A DNA stretch of 64,000 bases from a virus: IMG/VR virus record IMGVR_UViG_3300025652_000043, positions 1 through 64,000 of that record, one strand, 5' to 3'. The stretch's first letter is position 1. Every line of letters begins with the position of its first letter. The notes below the pieces were generated by a model, which was not told where the DNA came from, searched no databases, and saw only the letters and a list, made by a program, of their open reading frames with translations. This document shows, piece after piece, positions 1 to 10,100 of the stretch. The position numbers and the translations under genes were made by a program.

Positions 1-98
1 TGCATGAAGTATATAGCATTGGATTAGGTGAGCTTATTGTGGCTTTGATTATTGCTTTTAATATCTGGTGGCACAGAAATAAGATAAAACAAAACTAA
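1..98 (+). CDS. C-terminal end of a small membrane protein (holin-like candidate), truncated by window edge
   Basis: An open frame runs in from the left edge (codons from position 3) and ends with TAA at 96-98, sharing its last base with the next ATG (TAATG). The visible 31 residues end in a hydrophobic helix (LGELIVALIIAFNIWW) and a short basic tail (HRNKIKQN). That is one membrane segment with a positively charged end. The position just ahead of a DUF5675-like protein and a membrane-anchored coiled-coil protein suggests a lysis cassette, so a holin is a reasonable guess. Too little is visible to assign a family. Confidence 0.6.
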   Translation, partial: HEVYSIGLGELIVALIIAFNIWWHRNKIKQN

Positions 99-508
99 TG
101 GTAAAAGCATTTCTTTTAAGACTTGAAAAAGATTCTAAACAGACTTTGAGTGCTATGCATTTTTATCTTGGATTAAAATTACTGTTATCCGTAAAGGCTT
201 TAGAATTAACAGATAGAAATAACCAAACATCAATAAGTAGAATACCTGCTGGAAGATATAAATGTATTTTACGTTGGTCAACTAAATACAAATGGCATTT
301 TATAGTATTAGATGTTGAGGGTAGAGAGTGGATTCTTGTGCATTTTGGAAATTTCTACCGAGATACTAGAGGTTGTATTTTAGTTGGAAATGATTTTTAT
401 GACATTAATAAAGATGGTTACAAAGATGTTACAAGTTCAAAGAAAACAATAAAAAGGATTCTTAACTTACCAGGAGATGAATTTGAATTAATAATTATAG
501 ATGAATAG
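98..508 (+). CDS. DUF5675-like protein, putative lysis/peptidoglycan-related
   Basis: This 136-aa protein has the features I associate with DUF5675: RIPAGRYKCILRW (residues 48-60) and HFGNFYRDTRGCILVG (82-97), where the Gly-Cys-Ile-Leu-x-Gly stretch follows an aromatic region. The family is common in phages of Bacteroidetes and Proteobacteria and is often found near lysis genes. Its enzymatic activity is not settled, though a peptidoglycan-active fold has been proposed. The start overlaps the previous stop (TAATG) and the stop TAG is followed directly by the next ATG, so the three genes are tightly coupled. Assignment rests on motif recognition only. Confidence 0.65.
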   Translation: MVKAFLLRLEKDSKQTLSAMHFYLGLKLLLSVKALELTDRNNQTSISRIPAGRYKCILRWSTKYKWHFIVLDVEGREWILVHFGNFYRDTRGCILVGNDFYDINKDGYKDVTSSKKTIKRILNLPGDEFELIIIDE

Positions 509-1129
509 ATGTTAGCATTATTAAAAATAGAGAATTTAAAAGTATATGCTATTGTAGCAGGGATTCTTTTTGCAATATGGTTTTATAAAGATTGGCAGCA
601 TCAAAAAGCTGAGAATAAACGTCAAACTGAAAACATAGAACAGTTAAGATATTTTGACAGTCTTAAGTATGCTTCACAAACCTATAGTAAAAAAGAGCTT
701 AACGAATATTTAGAGTACAATAGACAGGACTTACAACAGTTTTTGAAAGACCAAAAAATTGCTACTCGTAAGATTGAAAGAATCATAACTCAAAAATTAA
801 CCTATCAAGACAATGTAGATAGGAGTGTTAATTTACAACCAATTTTAGATGCTATAAATAAAAGACAAGATATTAAGATACCTGTTGTAGACAGCACTGA
901 TTGTTTAATCATTAAAGGATATGTTGCATTTGAAAATGATACACTTAGCTTAAATATCACAGACCGTAAGTTTAAAAACAAATCTGATGTTGTTAGTTAT
1001 TGGCAAAGAAATCAATGGAAAATCTTAGGAATTAAAACTAGATTATTTGGGAGAAAAAAAGCAACAGTTATTATTAGAGATAATTGTGGAAACACAGAAA
1101 CATTTATAATAAATAAGAAGAAAAATTAA
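509..1129 (+). CDS. Membrane-anchored coiled-coil protein (spanin-like candidate)
   Basis: The 206-aa product has one N-terminal membrane helix (about residues 12-26, VYAIVAGILFAIWFY), then a charged helical stretch rich in Lys, Glu and Gln (about 27-110) and a mixed C-terminal region. An N-terminal anchor followed by a periplasmic coiled coil is the architecture of inner-membrane spanins. With a DUF5675-like gene directly upstream, a role in host lysis is plausible but inferred. No Cys-containing lipobox or other diagnostic motif is visible. The gene begins immediately after the TAG of its neighbour and is followed by a 69-bp gap holding a promoter-like box. Confidence 0.5.
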   Translation: MLALLKIENLKVYAIVAGILFAIWFYKDWQHQKAENKRQTENIEQLRYFDSLKYASQTYSKKELNEYLEYNRQDLQQFLKDQKIATRKIERIITQKLTYQDNVDRSVNLQPILDAINKRQDIKIPVVDSTDCLIIKGYVAFENDTLSLNITDRKFKNKSDVVSYWQRNQWKILGIKTRLFGRKKATVIIRDNCGNTETFIINKKKN

Positions 1130-1185
1130 GATTAATATGTAATATAGTTAAGAGAAATGATTAACTATTTTTAATTATTTTTTAT

Positions 1186-1193
1186 TAACTTTG
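1186..1193 (+). promoter_or_regulatory. TAACTTTG box, putative Bacteroidetes-type -7 element for the virion gene block
   Basis: TAACTTTG matches the Bacteroidetes -7 consensus TAnnTTTG. It lies in the only sizeable gap (1130-1198) of this + strand region, 5 bp before the ATG at 1199. No clear TTTG -33 element sits upstream. The same 8-mer lies 4 bp before the ATG at 63851. Initiation a few bases downstream would give an almost leaderless transcript. Confidence 0.45.
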
Positions 1194-1198
1194 TGTTC

Positions 1199-1981
1199 AT
1201 GGAACACAAGATACTTGGTAGAAGACTAATTAAACACTTTGATAAGATGGTTTTTGATGAACCATCTCATACTTATAAAGTAAGAGGAAATGGGTTAATG
1301 CCTGTTTCAACTTTTATTAAGAATTTTGTTAAACCTTTTGAGGCAAATAAAATTGCACCTTACACTGCAGCTAAAGAAGGAATAACTACACAACAAGTCC
1401 TAACTAATTGGGATACAATTAGAATTGAAGCATGTGCTAATGGAACAAGGGTACATGACTTTGGTGAAAGATATGTTATAGATAATTATAATGTATCATC
1501 TGATTTAAAGTTCAAGAGTGTCTTGCAACATTTAAAGAATGATGAAAAACTTCAACCTAAAGAACTAGCTTTAATAAAATTTTGGAAAAAGAAACCTGAA
1601 TATTATATTCCTGTAGCTTTAGAGCTTAGAATGTTTTGTGAGGAATTGGGTATAGCAGGTACAGCAGATATTATCTTACTTGATACAAGAGATAATACTT
1701 TGGTTATTGCTGATTATAAAACAAATAAAGATTTGTTTAAGCAATATAAAGACCAAAAATTATTAGGTATATTTAAGCATATGAATGACTGTCCTTATAG
1801 TAAGTACAAAATTCAATTGTCTATGTATCAAATTTTATTGGAATTGACAGGCTACAAAGTAAGTAGAAGATTCTTAGTATGGCTAAAAGAAGATGGAGAA
1901 TATGAAGTTTTTGATACAAAGAATATTACTGGAGAAATAATTAATTATTTTGCTTTAAGAAAGCAATATGCAAATTGGTAA
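1199..1981 (+). CDS. PD-(D/E)XK nuclease (RecB/Cas4-like)
   Basis: The protein, 260 aa from ATG 1199, has the layout of RecB-type exonuclease domains: His in GTRVHDFGE (about residue 86), Asp in AGTADIIL (about 157), the DYK core in VIADYKTNK (172-174) and the QxxxY motif in IQLSMYQILLE (Q206, Y210). It should cleave DNA with Mg2+. A nuclease of this superfamily is commonly found with the tail/ring genes in crAss-like phages, where it may act in packaging or at DNA entry; that role is inferred. A GTG start at 1193 is possible but would lie inside the TAACTTTG box, so ATG 1199 is preferred. The following gene starts 5 bp after the stop. Confidence 0.8.
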   Translation: MEHKILGRRLIKHFDKMVFDEPSHTYKVRGNGLMPVSTFIKNFVKPFEANKIAPYTAAKEGITTQQVLTNWDTIRIEACANGTRVHDFGERYVIDNYNVSSDLKFKSVLQHLKNDEKLQPKELALIKFWKKKPEYYIPVALELRMFCEELGIAGTADIILLDTRDNTLVIADYKTNKDLFKQYKDQKLLGIFKHMNDCPYSKYKIQLSMYQILLELTGYKVSRRFLVWLKEDGEYEVFDTKNITGEIINYFALRKQYANW

Positions 1982-1985
1982 GACA

Positions 1986-2729
1986 ATGAAAGTAGAAGAA
2001 CTTATACAAAGAGTACAATCTCTATATTCCAAAGGGGCACAGAGTAGAAGTACTAGATTGATGTCAAGACACATTTATAATAAGCTACTTAGTGTTAGGT
2101 CACTCTTAGTTTTTCAAAAAAGAAATAAGAAACAACTATTATCAAAATGGAATTATTCAGTAATACCATGTGTAGAACTAGAATTAGTTGATCCAAGTGA
2201 ATGTGATTGTTTTGTTTCTCCTGGATGTAATCTTCTTAGAAGTACATCCAAACTTCCAAAACCTATTAATGATATTGGTGGATATCTTATTGAATCTGTT
2301 ACCTCTGTAGATGGTGCAATACAAATTACTGAAACAACTTACTTAAAGAAAAATTGGCAAGTAGATGATAAGTACACTTCAAATAAACCTAAATGGTTTA
2401 TTAAAGATGACTATTTATATATAACTATAACTAGAAAATTAAAGGCAGTTACAATAGTAGGTATGTTTTCTGATTTTATGGAAGTAGAAAGTTTTGTTTC
2501 TGCATGTGCATCAGATTTAAATGAGACTTGTCCTATAAATCCATTTGAAGTAGAGTTCTCAATAGATGAAGAATTAATAGACCCTTTAATTGAATTAACA
2601 GCTAAAGAATTATCTGCAGGTTTCAGATTTGGTTATGAAGATAGAAGAAATGATTCTGTAGATAAAGTTGAAGGCAAAGGTGAACCACAACAACAACAGA
2701 GAGCACAACAACAGAGAAGAAGACAATGA
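1986..2729 (+). CDS. Probable tail ring/tubular structural protein (crAss-like)
   Basis: This 247-aa protein has no enzymatic motif. It has a basic N-terminal half, a short Cys cluster (ECDCFVSPGC) and a very polar Gln/Arg-rich C-terminal tail (EPQQQQRAQQQRRRQ). Its place, between the late nuclease and two other small structural genes ahead of the giant muzzle protein, matches the ring-protein genes of crAss-like phages that form the tail barrel below the portal. ATG 1986 is chosen over the in-frame ATG at 1968 because the latter lies inside the nuclease gene. The last 4 bases overlap the next gene. Function is by synteny only. Confidence 0.5.
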   Translation: MKVEELIQRVQSLYSKGAQSRSTRLMSRHIYNKLLSVRSLLVFQKRNKKQLLSKWNYSVIPCVELELVDPSECDCFVSPGCNLLRSTSKLPKPINDIGGYLIESVTSVDGAIQITETTYLKKNWQVDDKYTSNKPKWFIKDDYLYITITRKLKAVTIVGMFSDFMEVESFVSACASDLNETCPINPFEVEFSIDEELIDPLIELTAKELSAGFRFGYEDRRNDSVDKVEGKGEPQQQQRAQQQRRRQ

Positions 2730-3193
2730 GACAAGCCTATAAATATTATAGACAAGCAGGTGGAGGTGCAGAAGTAGACAGAAAAACTTTTTGTAAAATC
2801 ACTAACAAGTTTAATAAATTTATAATGAGCTTGGTTTTTGAAGGAGATGAAGTTAAGTTACCTGAAAAATTAGGTACTATTTCTGTGAAAGGGAAGAAAA
2901 TAAAAACTGAATTTGATGAGGAGTTAGGGAGAATAGTTAATCAAGCTCCTGATTATCAAGAGACTAAAAAACTTTGGGCTAAATGTCCAGAATGTGAAGC
3001 TAACAAGCAAATGGTGTATCATCTTAATGAACATTCTGATGGTAATAGATATAAGTTCTTTTGGAGTAAAGAAAGAATGATAGTGGAGAATAAAATGTTT
3101 TACACTATGATTTTTACAAGAACAAATAAAAGACATGTATCTCAATTAATTCAAGATGGAAAAGACTATTATGTAGAGCCAGTAAAATATTAA
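2726..3193 (+). CDS. Small structural protein, probable tail ring component (crAss-like)
   Basis: The product is 155 aa and basic, with a pattern (FCKITNKFNKFIMSLVFEGDEVKLPEKLGTISVKGKK) seen in small proteins that accompany crAss-like tail genes: a helix followed by beta strands around LPEKLG. A CPEC pair lies at about residues 91-94 without an obvious partner pair. It overlaps the preceding gene by 4 bases (ATGA) and is 4 bp ahead of the next, consistent with co-translation of ring proteins in fixed ratios. Assigned by position and general sequence look. Confidence 0.45.
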   Translation: MRQAYKYYRQAGGGAEVDRKTFCKITNKFNKFIMSLVFEGDEVKLPEKLGTISVKGKKIKTEFDEELGRIVNQAPDYQETKKLWAKCPECEANKQMVYHLNEHSDGNRYKFFWSKERMIVENKMFYTMIFTRTNKRHVSQLIQDGKDYYVEPVKY

Positions 3194-3197
3194 AATT

Positions 3198-4166
3198 ATG
3201 AGTAAAGAATTAACTTATACAACTGTAAACAGAGTATTTTCTAAACTAAGTAGAGACTTAGGTACTGATGAATTTTCTGAAGATGATGTTATTGAATGGA
3301 CAGGTGAAGCATTAGAAGCAATTGATGCTGTAACTATGTTAGAAGAATGTGTTGAATTTATTGAAGTAAAAAATCATGTAGCACAATTACCTAAATTCAC
3401 TAACTCAATTATTCAGATAGCTGCACATACTGGAGACTACAGTACATTCACTCCTGAAGAAGTTATAGAAAGTCTATGTGAAGTAGATAGTTCTACAGCT
3501 TATGATCCAGATTGTAAATGTGATACAACAAATAAGTATATTCCTGTAGATGCTTCTGGACATCCTATTTTTGATAGTGATGTTTATGAATGGCAACCTA
3601 CTATTAATGTACAAGCTGAATATGTAAACTGGACTTCATGTAGTGCTTATGCAGCTTCTTGGGCTGTTGTAAGACTAGCTAATCATACTTTTTTTAATAG
3701 TATAGTTTGTAAAGAAAAAGATTCAGATTTACTTTACTCTAATTCTAAAGATGAATATACTATTATAGGAGATAATACTTTAAGACTTTCTTTTCAAGAT
3801 GGTTTTATAGCAGTGTCTTATGCAAGACAAAAATTAGACAATAGAATGTTTCCTATGATTCCTGACCATTTTGCTTACTTGACTGCAATAACTAAGTATT
3901 GTACATTAAAAATAATGGAAAGACTTTGGTTGATGGGTAGAGAAGGTTATGAAAGAAAGGTTATGAAACTTGAAGCTGATTGGCAATGGTATTGTAAGCA
4001 AGCAGGTAATAGAGCATTAATGCCTAAAGGTATAGATGCTTATCAAAATCTTTTGGACCAATCTCAATACTTGCTTCCTAGAAACTTTAGATATGACCAA
4101 TTCTTTAGAGACTTATCAAGACCTGAAAATAGACAATTTAATGACCCTGATAATAGAAATAACTAA
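3198..4166 (+). CDS. Tail tubular/ring protein (crAss-like)
   Basis: This 322-aa protein starts with a helical acidic segment (VNRVFSKLSRDLGTDEFSEDDVIEWTGEALEAID) and continues with beta-rich sequence (LPKFTNSIIQIAA, DNTLRLSFQDGFIAVSYARQ), a pattern I associate with the adaptor or tubular proteins of short-tailed phages including crAss-like ones. It would sit in the tail barrel between portal and muzzle. Its final base is shared with the ATG of the muzzle-like gene (TAATG). The assignment is based on gene order and sequence character. Confidence 0.55.
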   Translation: MSKELTYTTVNRVFSKLSRDLGTDEFSEDDVIEWTGEALEAIDAVTMLEECVEFIEVKNHVAQLPKFTNSIIQIAAHTGDYSTFTPEEVIESLCEVDSSTAYDPDCKCDTTNKYIPVDASGHPIFDSDVYEWQPTINVQAEYVNWTSCSAYAASWAVVRLANHTFFNSIVCKEKDSDLLYSNSKDEYTIIGDNTLRLSFQDGFIAVSYARQKLDNRMFPMIPDHFAYLTAITKYCTLKIMERLWLMGREGYERKVMKLEADWQWYCKQAGNRALMPKGIDAYQNLLDQSQYLLPRNFRYDQFFRDLSRPENRQFNDPDNRNN

Positions 4167-7100
4167 TGGCTAAACAAGAGAAAACATCACCTAAAGTAAT
4201 TACTCCAATATCAGGCTTACACACTGACTCTTCTCCTATAAATCAACCTGTAGGAACTTATAGATTTGCTTTAAATGCAGTTAATCAAACTAAAAAAGGA
4301 AGTGAAAAGTTTAGATCAGCAGAAGAATCTAATGAAGAGTGTTATCAATTAACTACAGGATTTGTTCCAATAGGAGAAACTTATATAAGTAAAGGAAAAA
4401 CAATAATCTTTTCTACAGCTTTAGATAATTCTATATCTGAAATAGGGATTGTAGATGACCAATGTCAATATACTGTACATGTATCAGGAGATTTAGGATT
4501 TAAAGTTCAAAATCAAATTGATGCTACTTTTAGATTAAGAAGAGGATGTGAAGAAACTGTATATTGGGTAGATGGAGATAACAATAAACCTTTTTATTAT
4601 AATTTTAATAGTCCTGAGAGTTTCAAAGATAGCCTTGGAAATTTTGATAAAAAGAAATTTGAATTAGATAGAAGCTATACTGACATACCTTTATATGAAA
4701 GTGTTGAGGTTTTAGATTCTGGTGGTCAAATACTTCCAGGTTCAATTAATGTGGCTATACAATACTTAGATGAAGATTTAAATCCTACTGAATGGATTTC
4801 AACTTCTCCTACTATTAAAATTTATAATGACTTGTCTATCAAGGACTTTAGAGAGATTAGAGGAAGTATAACTTCAAATGAATCTTTTCTTAATTTTCCT
4901 CCTACAAGTAAGGCTATAAAAGTTAATATAGACCCTTCTAGTTTAGATAAAGATTTTGTCTACTACAGACTAGCATTTGTAGAAGCTACTGCAGGAACAG
5001 GTATAGTAAATAATGTAAATTTTACAAGTGTAATACCTACAAGCAAAGGTTTCTTTATTTATACGGGTCAAAATTTTGAGAGCCAAGGTACAGAAGCTGA
5101 AATAAGAGTTGTAGTAGATGCTATTGCTTCTGCAGGCTCTATTGAACAAATAGAAAATAGATTAATTTTAGCTAATACAAAAGGTGTAAAAGTTGATTTT
5201 TGTAAATTACAAGAGTATGCTTCAAGAATTAAAGCAGATTGTGAAACTAAAACAGTAATACTTACTGACTTAACTGACCCATCTAATCCTAAGAATCCTA
5301 CTCATGAGTTTGGTGGAAGAGGTTATATGCCAGGAGAACTATATTCCTTTGGAATAGTTTATGTTTTTGAAAATGGACTTTTATCTCCAGCATTTCATAT
5401 TCCAGGAAAATCTACTAAAGTTTTAGACACTTTAATATACTCTCCTGGTGTAGATATTTATCCTATGTACACTGATAATAAAGGTATTAGTACATATACA
5501 GAAAATGATGATTGTGGTAATTTACAGTATTGGGGATTAGATTCTGAAGGAGACTCTTTACTAGGTCAACCTATAAGACACCATAGATTTCCTTTAAGAA
5601 ATCAAATAAATTTACCTTTAATTACAGATGAAATACAGGAAGTTGCACAAGTTACTCCCTTCTATAATTTAATATTAAATATTGCAGGAGATTTAATAGT
5701 ACCTATAGATGATTTAGAAATAAATTATAAACCTCCTTTTGATATTAGAGTAAGCTATACAGTGAATGGACAAGATTTCTTTTTCTCAGAAAGTATTAAT
5801 CCTAATTATTTTATTAATGGAACAACTGAAACATATTTAGGAGCAACATTTTATGAAAAAAGTAAATTTCATAGTTCTAATGCTTTTACAGATATAATTA
5901 TTGAAATAATTGATGAAGATGGTAATACAATTGCAGATAATAGTGCAGTTACCACTGGTATTCCAGACATTAGTACTGTTTGGAGCACTTATTTCAGTAA
6001 TGCTTATGATTCTGCAGGTGCAGGTACATCAATATTTACAACTGATGAGACCTATAACTCTTCTGTACAAGGAAGAATAGTTGAAACACAAATATTAGGT
6101 ATTAAGTTTTCAGGTATAGACTTACCACCAGAGGATATTTTAAATGGTCAAAAAATAATAGGGTACTATATAGTTAGAAATGAAAGAACAGAGTTTGATA
6201 AGACTATTTTAGATTCTGCTGTAATGACACCAACCCTTGAAAATAGTAAATATATTTCACATGGATTATTACAACCTGAAGTAGGTGTTGTAGGCACATT
6301 AAATACTAGTGTCTATGGACTTATACATCCTGAAAATAAATTCAATAATAGAGAATATTTTCAATATGATGAACTCATACAAGAGGGAAACTTTAAGGTT
6401 GAACAAAGAAAATATGGTAAAGTAAATTATGATGATGTTTATGATGGTACTTCCTATAATTCAGATAAACAAAAAGATGGAAATGATGATGGACATTCTA
6501 AAGATGGTTCACCAACTTCAAGAGGATTAGATGGATGGAGTTTTAATTTAATAACAAGAGATACAATAGTCTCTTATGAAGATACAGAAGCTTTTACTTT
6601 AGATGTAGAAACTCAAGTTAAAGAAATTTTTTATTTAGAGGCTTTAGAAAGTAGAGCTATTAATGATAATGCTAATGATGTTTATAATATAAGTTCAGAT
6701 AACAAAGTGGGTATTTTACAACTGACTGATGGTTTAGTTTTACCTGCAGGAAACAACCTTCCTTATGTTGTATTTAAAAGAAAAAATCTTGATTCCTATT
6801 CTAATTTTAGAACACTTCCTTATTATAAAGAGACAGTAAACCCTTCTTTATTTCCTTTAGGAGTGACTACAGATGAAACAACTTGTTTTGGTGGAGACAC
6901 TTATGTATCTCCAATGAGATATGTAAATACTATGTTTTGGGATAATAGAATTGCAAAAAGAGCTGGACAAACTTCAGTTTTTAATATCATATTAGGTGCA
7001 GCTTTAATCATATTTGGTGGACTATTAGCAGGACTTACTTTAGGATTAGGTTCTATAGGCTCAACATTTGCTATTGGAGCAGGAGTAGCTTTACTTGGAG

Positions 7101-10100
7101 CTGGAGCTTTAATTGCTAATTCAGGAATTAAAATGGAAACCTACAATAAAGCTTATGGTCAAGAGTATGATAAAGGATTAAGGGAAACTGTTTTAGATGA
7201 TTGGGTAAGGGCTTTTTATAATTATAAAAATAATGCTTATACTCAATTATTTGATTTTGAAGGTAATGGAGAAACTGGACAAACTGGTCCATCTGATGAT
7301 ACAATACAATGGATAGGAGATTGTATTACAGACCTTTGGTTTGAATCTTCTGTCAATATGTCTTTAAGAACTAATATAACTTCTGATGTTTCTCCTTTCT
7401 TAAATTCTCCAGGAAAAATAGAATCTGGAAATGATACTAAAATTGGTACATGGGAGTATTTTGGTAAAAATTATACTAATAGTAATTCACAGAGATATCC
7501 AATATCTTCTTTAGAAAGACATATAGTTTCTAAACTATTAGCTTTTGATCCAGAAAGAGATGATGTTAGATATTATTTAGGATTAGCTTTAGGAGAATAT
7601 TATAATATTAATCCTGACTATACAAGACTTAATAATCAAAAAATATATTACTCCTTACCTTTAGAATATGATTGTTGTTCAGATTGTCAAGAAGAGTTTC
7701 CTAATAGATGGAGATGGTCAGAGCAATCTTTTCAAGAGGAGTTAACTGATAATTTTAGAGTTTTTCTTCCTTTAAATTATAGAGATGTTGAAGGACAAAA
7801 AGGTTCAATAACTAATCTTTATAGATGGCAAGGTGCATTGTATTTGCATACTGAGGAAGCTCTTTGGCATGCTCCACAAACTTTTCAAGAAAGAATTACT
7901 GGAGATATAGTGTCTTTTATAGGTACTGGTTCTTATTTTGAATTGCCTCCTAAAATTATATTAGATGAAGATAAATCATCTGCAGGTACTACTCATAAAT
8001 GGGGCTGTATTAAAACTAAACATGGTATTTTATTTCCTAGTCAAATAGAGAATAAAATTTATCTATTCAATGGAGAACTTAAACCTATAAGTGATATAGG
8101 TAATTCTCAATGGTTTAGAAAGCATATGGAATCTTTAGTGGCAAAACAATATTATCTATCTAATAATAGAGATTATCCTTATTTAGATAATCCTTCTAAT
8201 CTTTATGGAGAAGGTTTTGTATCAGTCTATGATACTGAAAAAGAAAGGCTTATAATTACTAAAAAAGATTTTACTTTAAATGATACTTTAGTTGCAACTA
8301 CAGACTATGAAATTTGTGAAAATGGAAGTAATGTAACAATCTTTGAAAATTTTGAACAGACTATTGCAGAGCAAGAAGATTTAGGTTGGAATTATATTGG
8401 AAATGTAAGTGCAGAAGATAGTACTATTGTTACAATAGATGACACTCCTATAGAAGTAAACACTTATATATTTAGTAATAATCCTTTTGGTACTGTTATT
8501 CTTAATCAAGTGAATAGTGCAGTTTCAAACTATTCAATTAAAGGTAAAAAGAATGGTGCTCCTGTCTTTAATCTTACTGCTCAAATTTATAGTTTAGCAG
8601 TAGGTACAAATTTTCCTGAAACTTTACTAGAGACTTCTTCAGATATATATGCTGTAGGAGATTTAACTACTGACTTTCAATGGTTAGATTTTAGTTTCTC
8701 TGGAATAGACTATGGCAATGTTGCTATTATAATAACAGAAATTGACAGTACAAATTCAACTAGTGGAGATTCTTTTGTAACTGCTTATGATACTGTAGGA
8801 TATAATCCTAATTTTATAGTAGTTAGCTCTTTTGACCAAGGAGTTACATGGAACAACCCTGCAGGTGCTTCTGTACAAACTAATATTACTTTTGCTCCTG
8901 TAGGAGTATGTAAGATGAAATTCAATAGAACTATTTTTACAGAGATAATTGAGCAAAGGGAAATCACTACAATTTTACCTAATAATGCAGATGTAGTTGT
9001 TCAATTAGATATGTCAGCATCTTTTGGTGACCCTGCTAGAACAAGTATAAGACTTGCAGCACTTCTTTGGGAACAAACTTTTATTGCTGATAATCCTACT
9101 TGGGAAGGGAATTTATATTTCCAAGAACATCAAGATGAAGGTATAAGTGAAAGATGGTTAAGAGGTTTAGAGTTTATTAGAAACAGAGTCCCTAATTACT
9201 TATTCTCAAGAGAATTAATAACTGCTGGTACTGAAGTAGGTCCTGCAACTCCTTTAGTAGGAGATGTAAGTGACAATATAGTTTTAGTTTCTTTTGTAAA
9301 TGAAAATGTAGGTACTTCTGCTTATCATGATGTGTCTATAGCTAATCCTATACCTGATGGTAATGCAGAATTTTATACTGATAAGGCTTCTTTTATAAGT
9401 GAATATGATTCTCTTATTGCTGCAGGAGGCTCTTTTTCAGGACTAATTTATCCTATAGTAATGACAGAAGACACATTACCATTACTTTCTGAACCTACTA
9501 GAGGATTTTTACAACATATTTTAGGTGCACTAAAAGATGGAGACTATACTACTGAAGAAATTGCTGTAATTAATGCACAACCAAACCCTTATATACAAGT
9601 TGCACCAGATGAGTGGGATTTATTAATGACTTCACTTGCAGGAGTTAATTCTTATACTTCTCCTGGATTAGAAACTTATGGATGGACAGGACTTTATAAT
9701 AGAGGATGGGGAGATACTAATTTACCTGTAATCACTCCTGAACAATTTCAATTAGATGTAGATACTTTTCTTCAAGGTATGACCTCAACAGAAATTATAG
9801 ATGTTACAATAAATGTGGCATCTACAGAATATCAAGAAATTTCAGGAGTGCCTTTAGTTGGGAACTTAAGAAATCTAGATAATAGTTGGACTATGAGTTT
9901 CTCTTTAAAAGATAAGTCTTGGACTTCTTGGCACTCTTATTTACCTAACTTTTATTTCTATACTTCTGATAAGTTTTATTCTTGGGGTGCAGGAAGTGCA
10001 TTTATGTATAAACATAATGTTGAAGGGTCTTATCAAAGATTCTATAAAGAAAGATTCCAATTTATTTTAGAATATGTTTCTTTATCTGATGGACTTCAAA

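Noticed and set aside
1193-1198. GTG start for the late nuclease
   Set aside because: It would begin at the last base of the TAACTTTG box; ATG 1199 two codons later is a better start.
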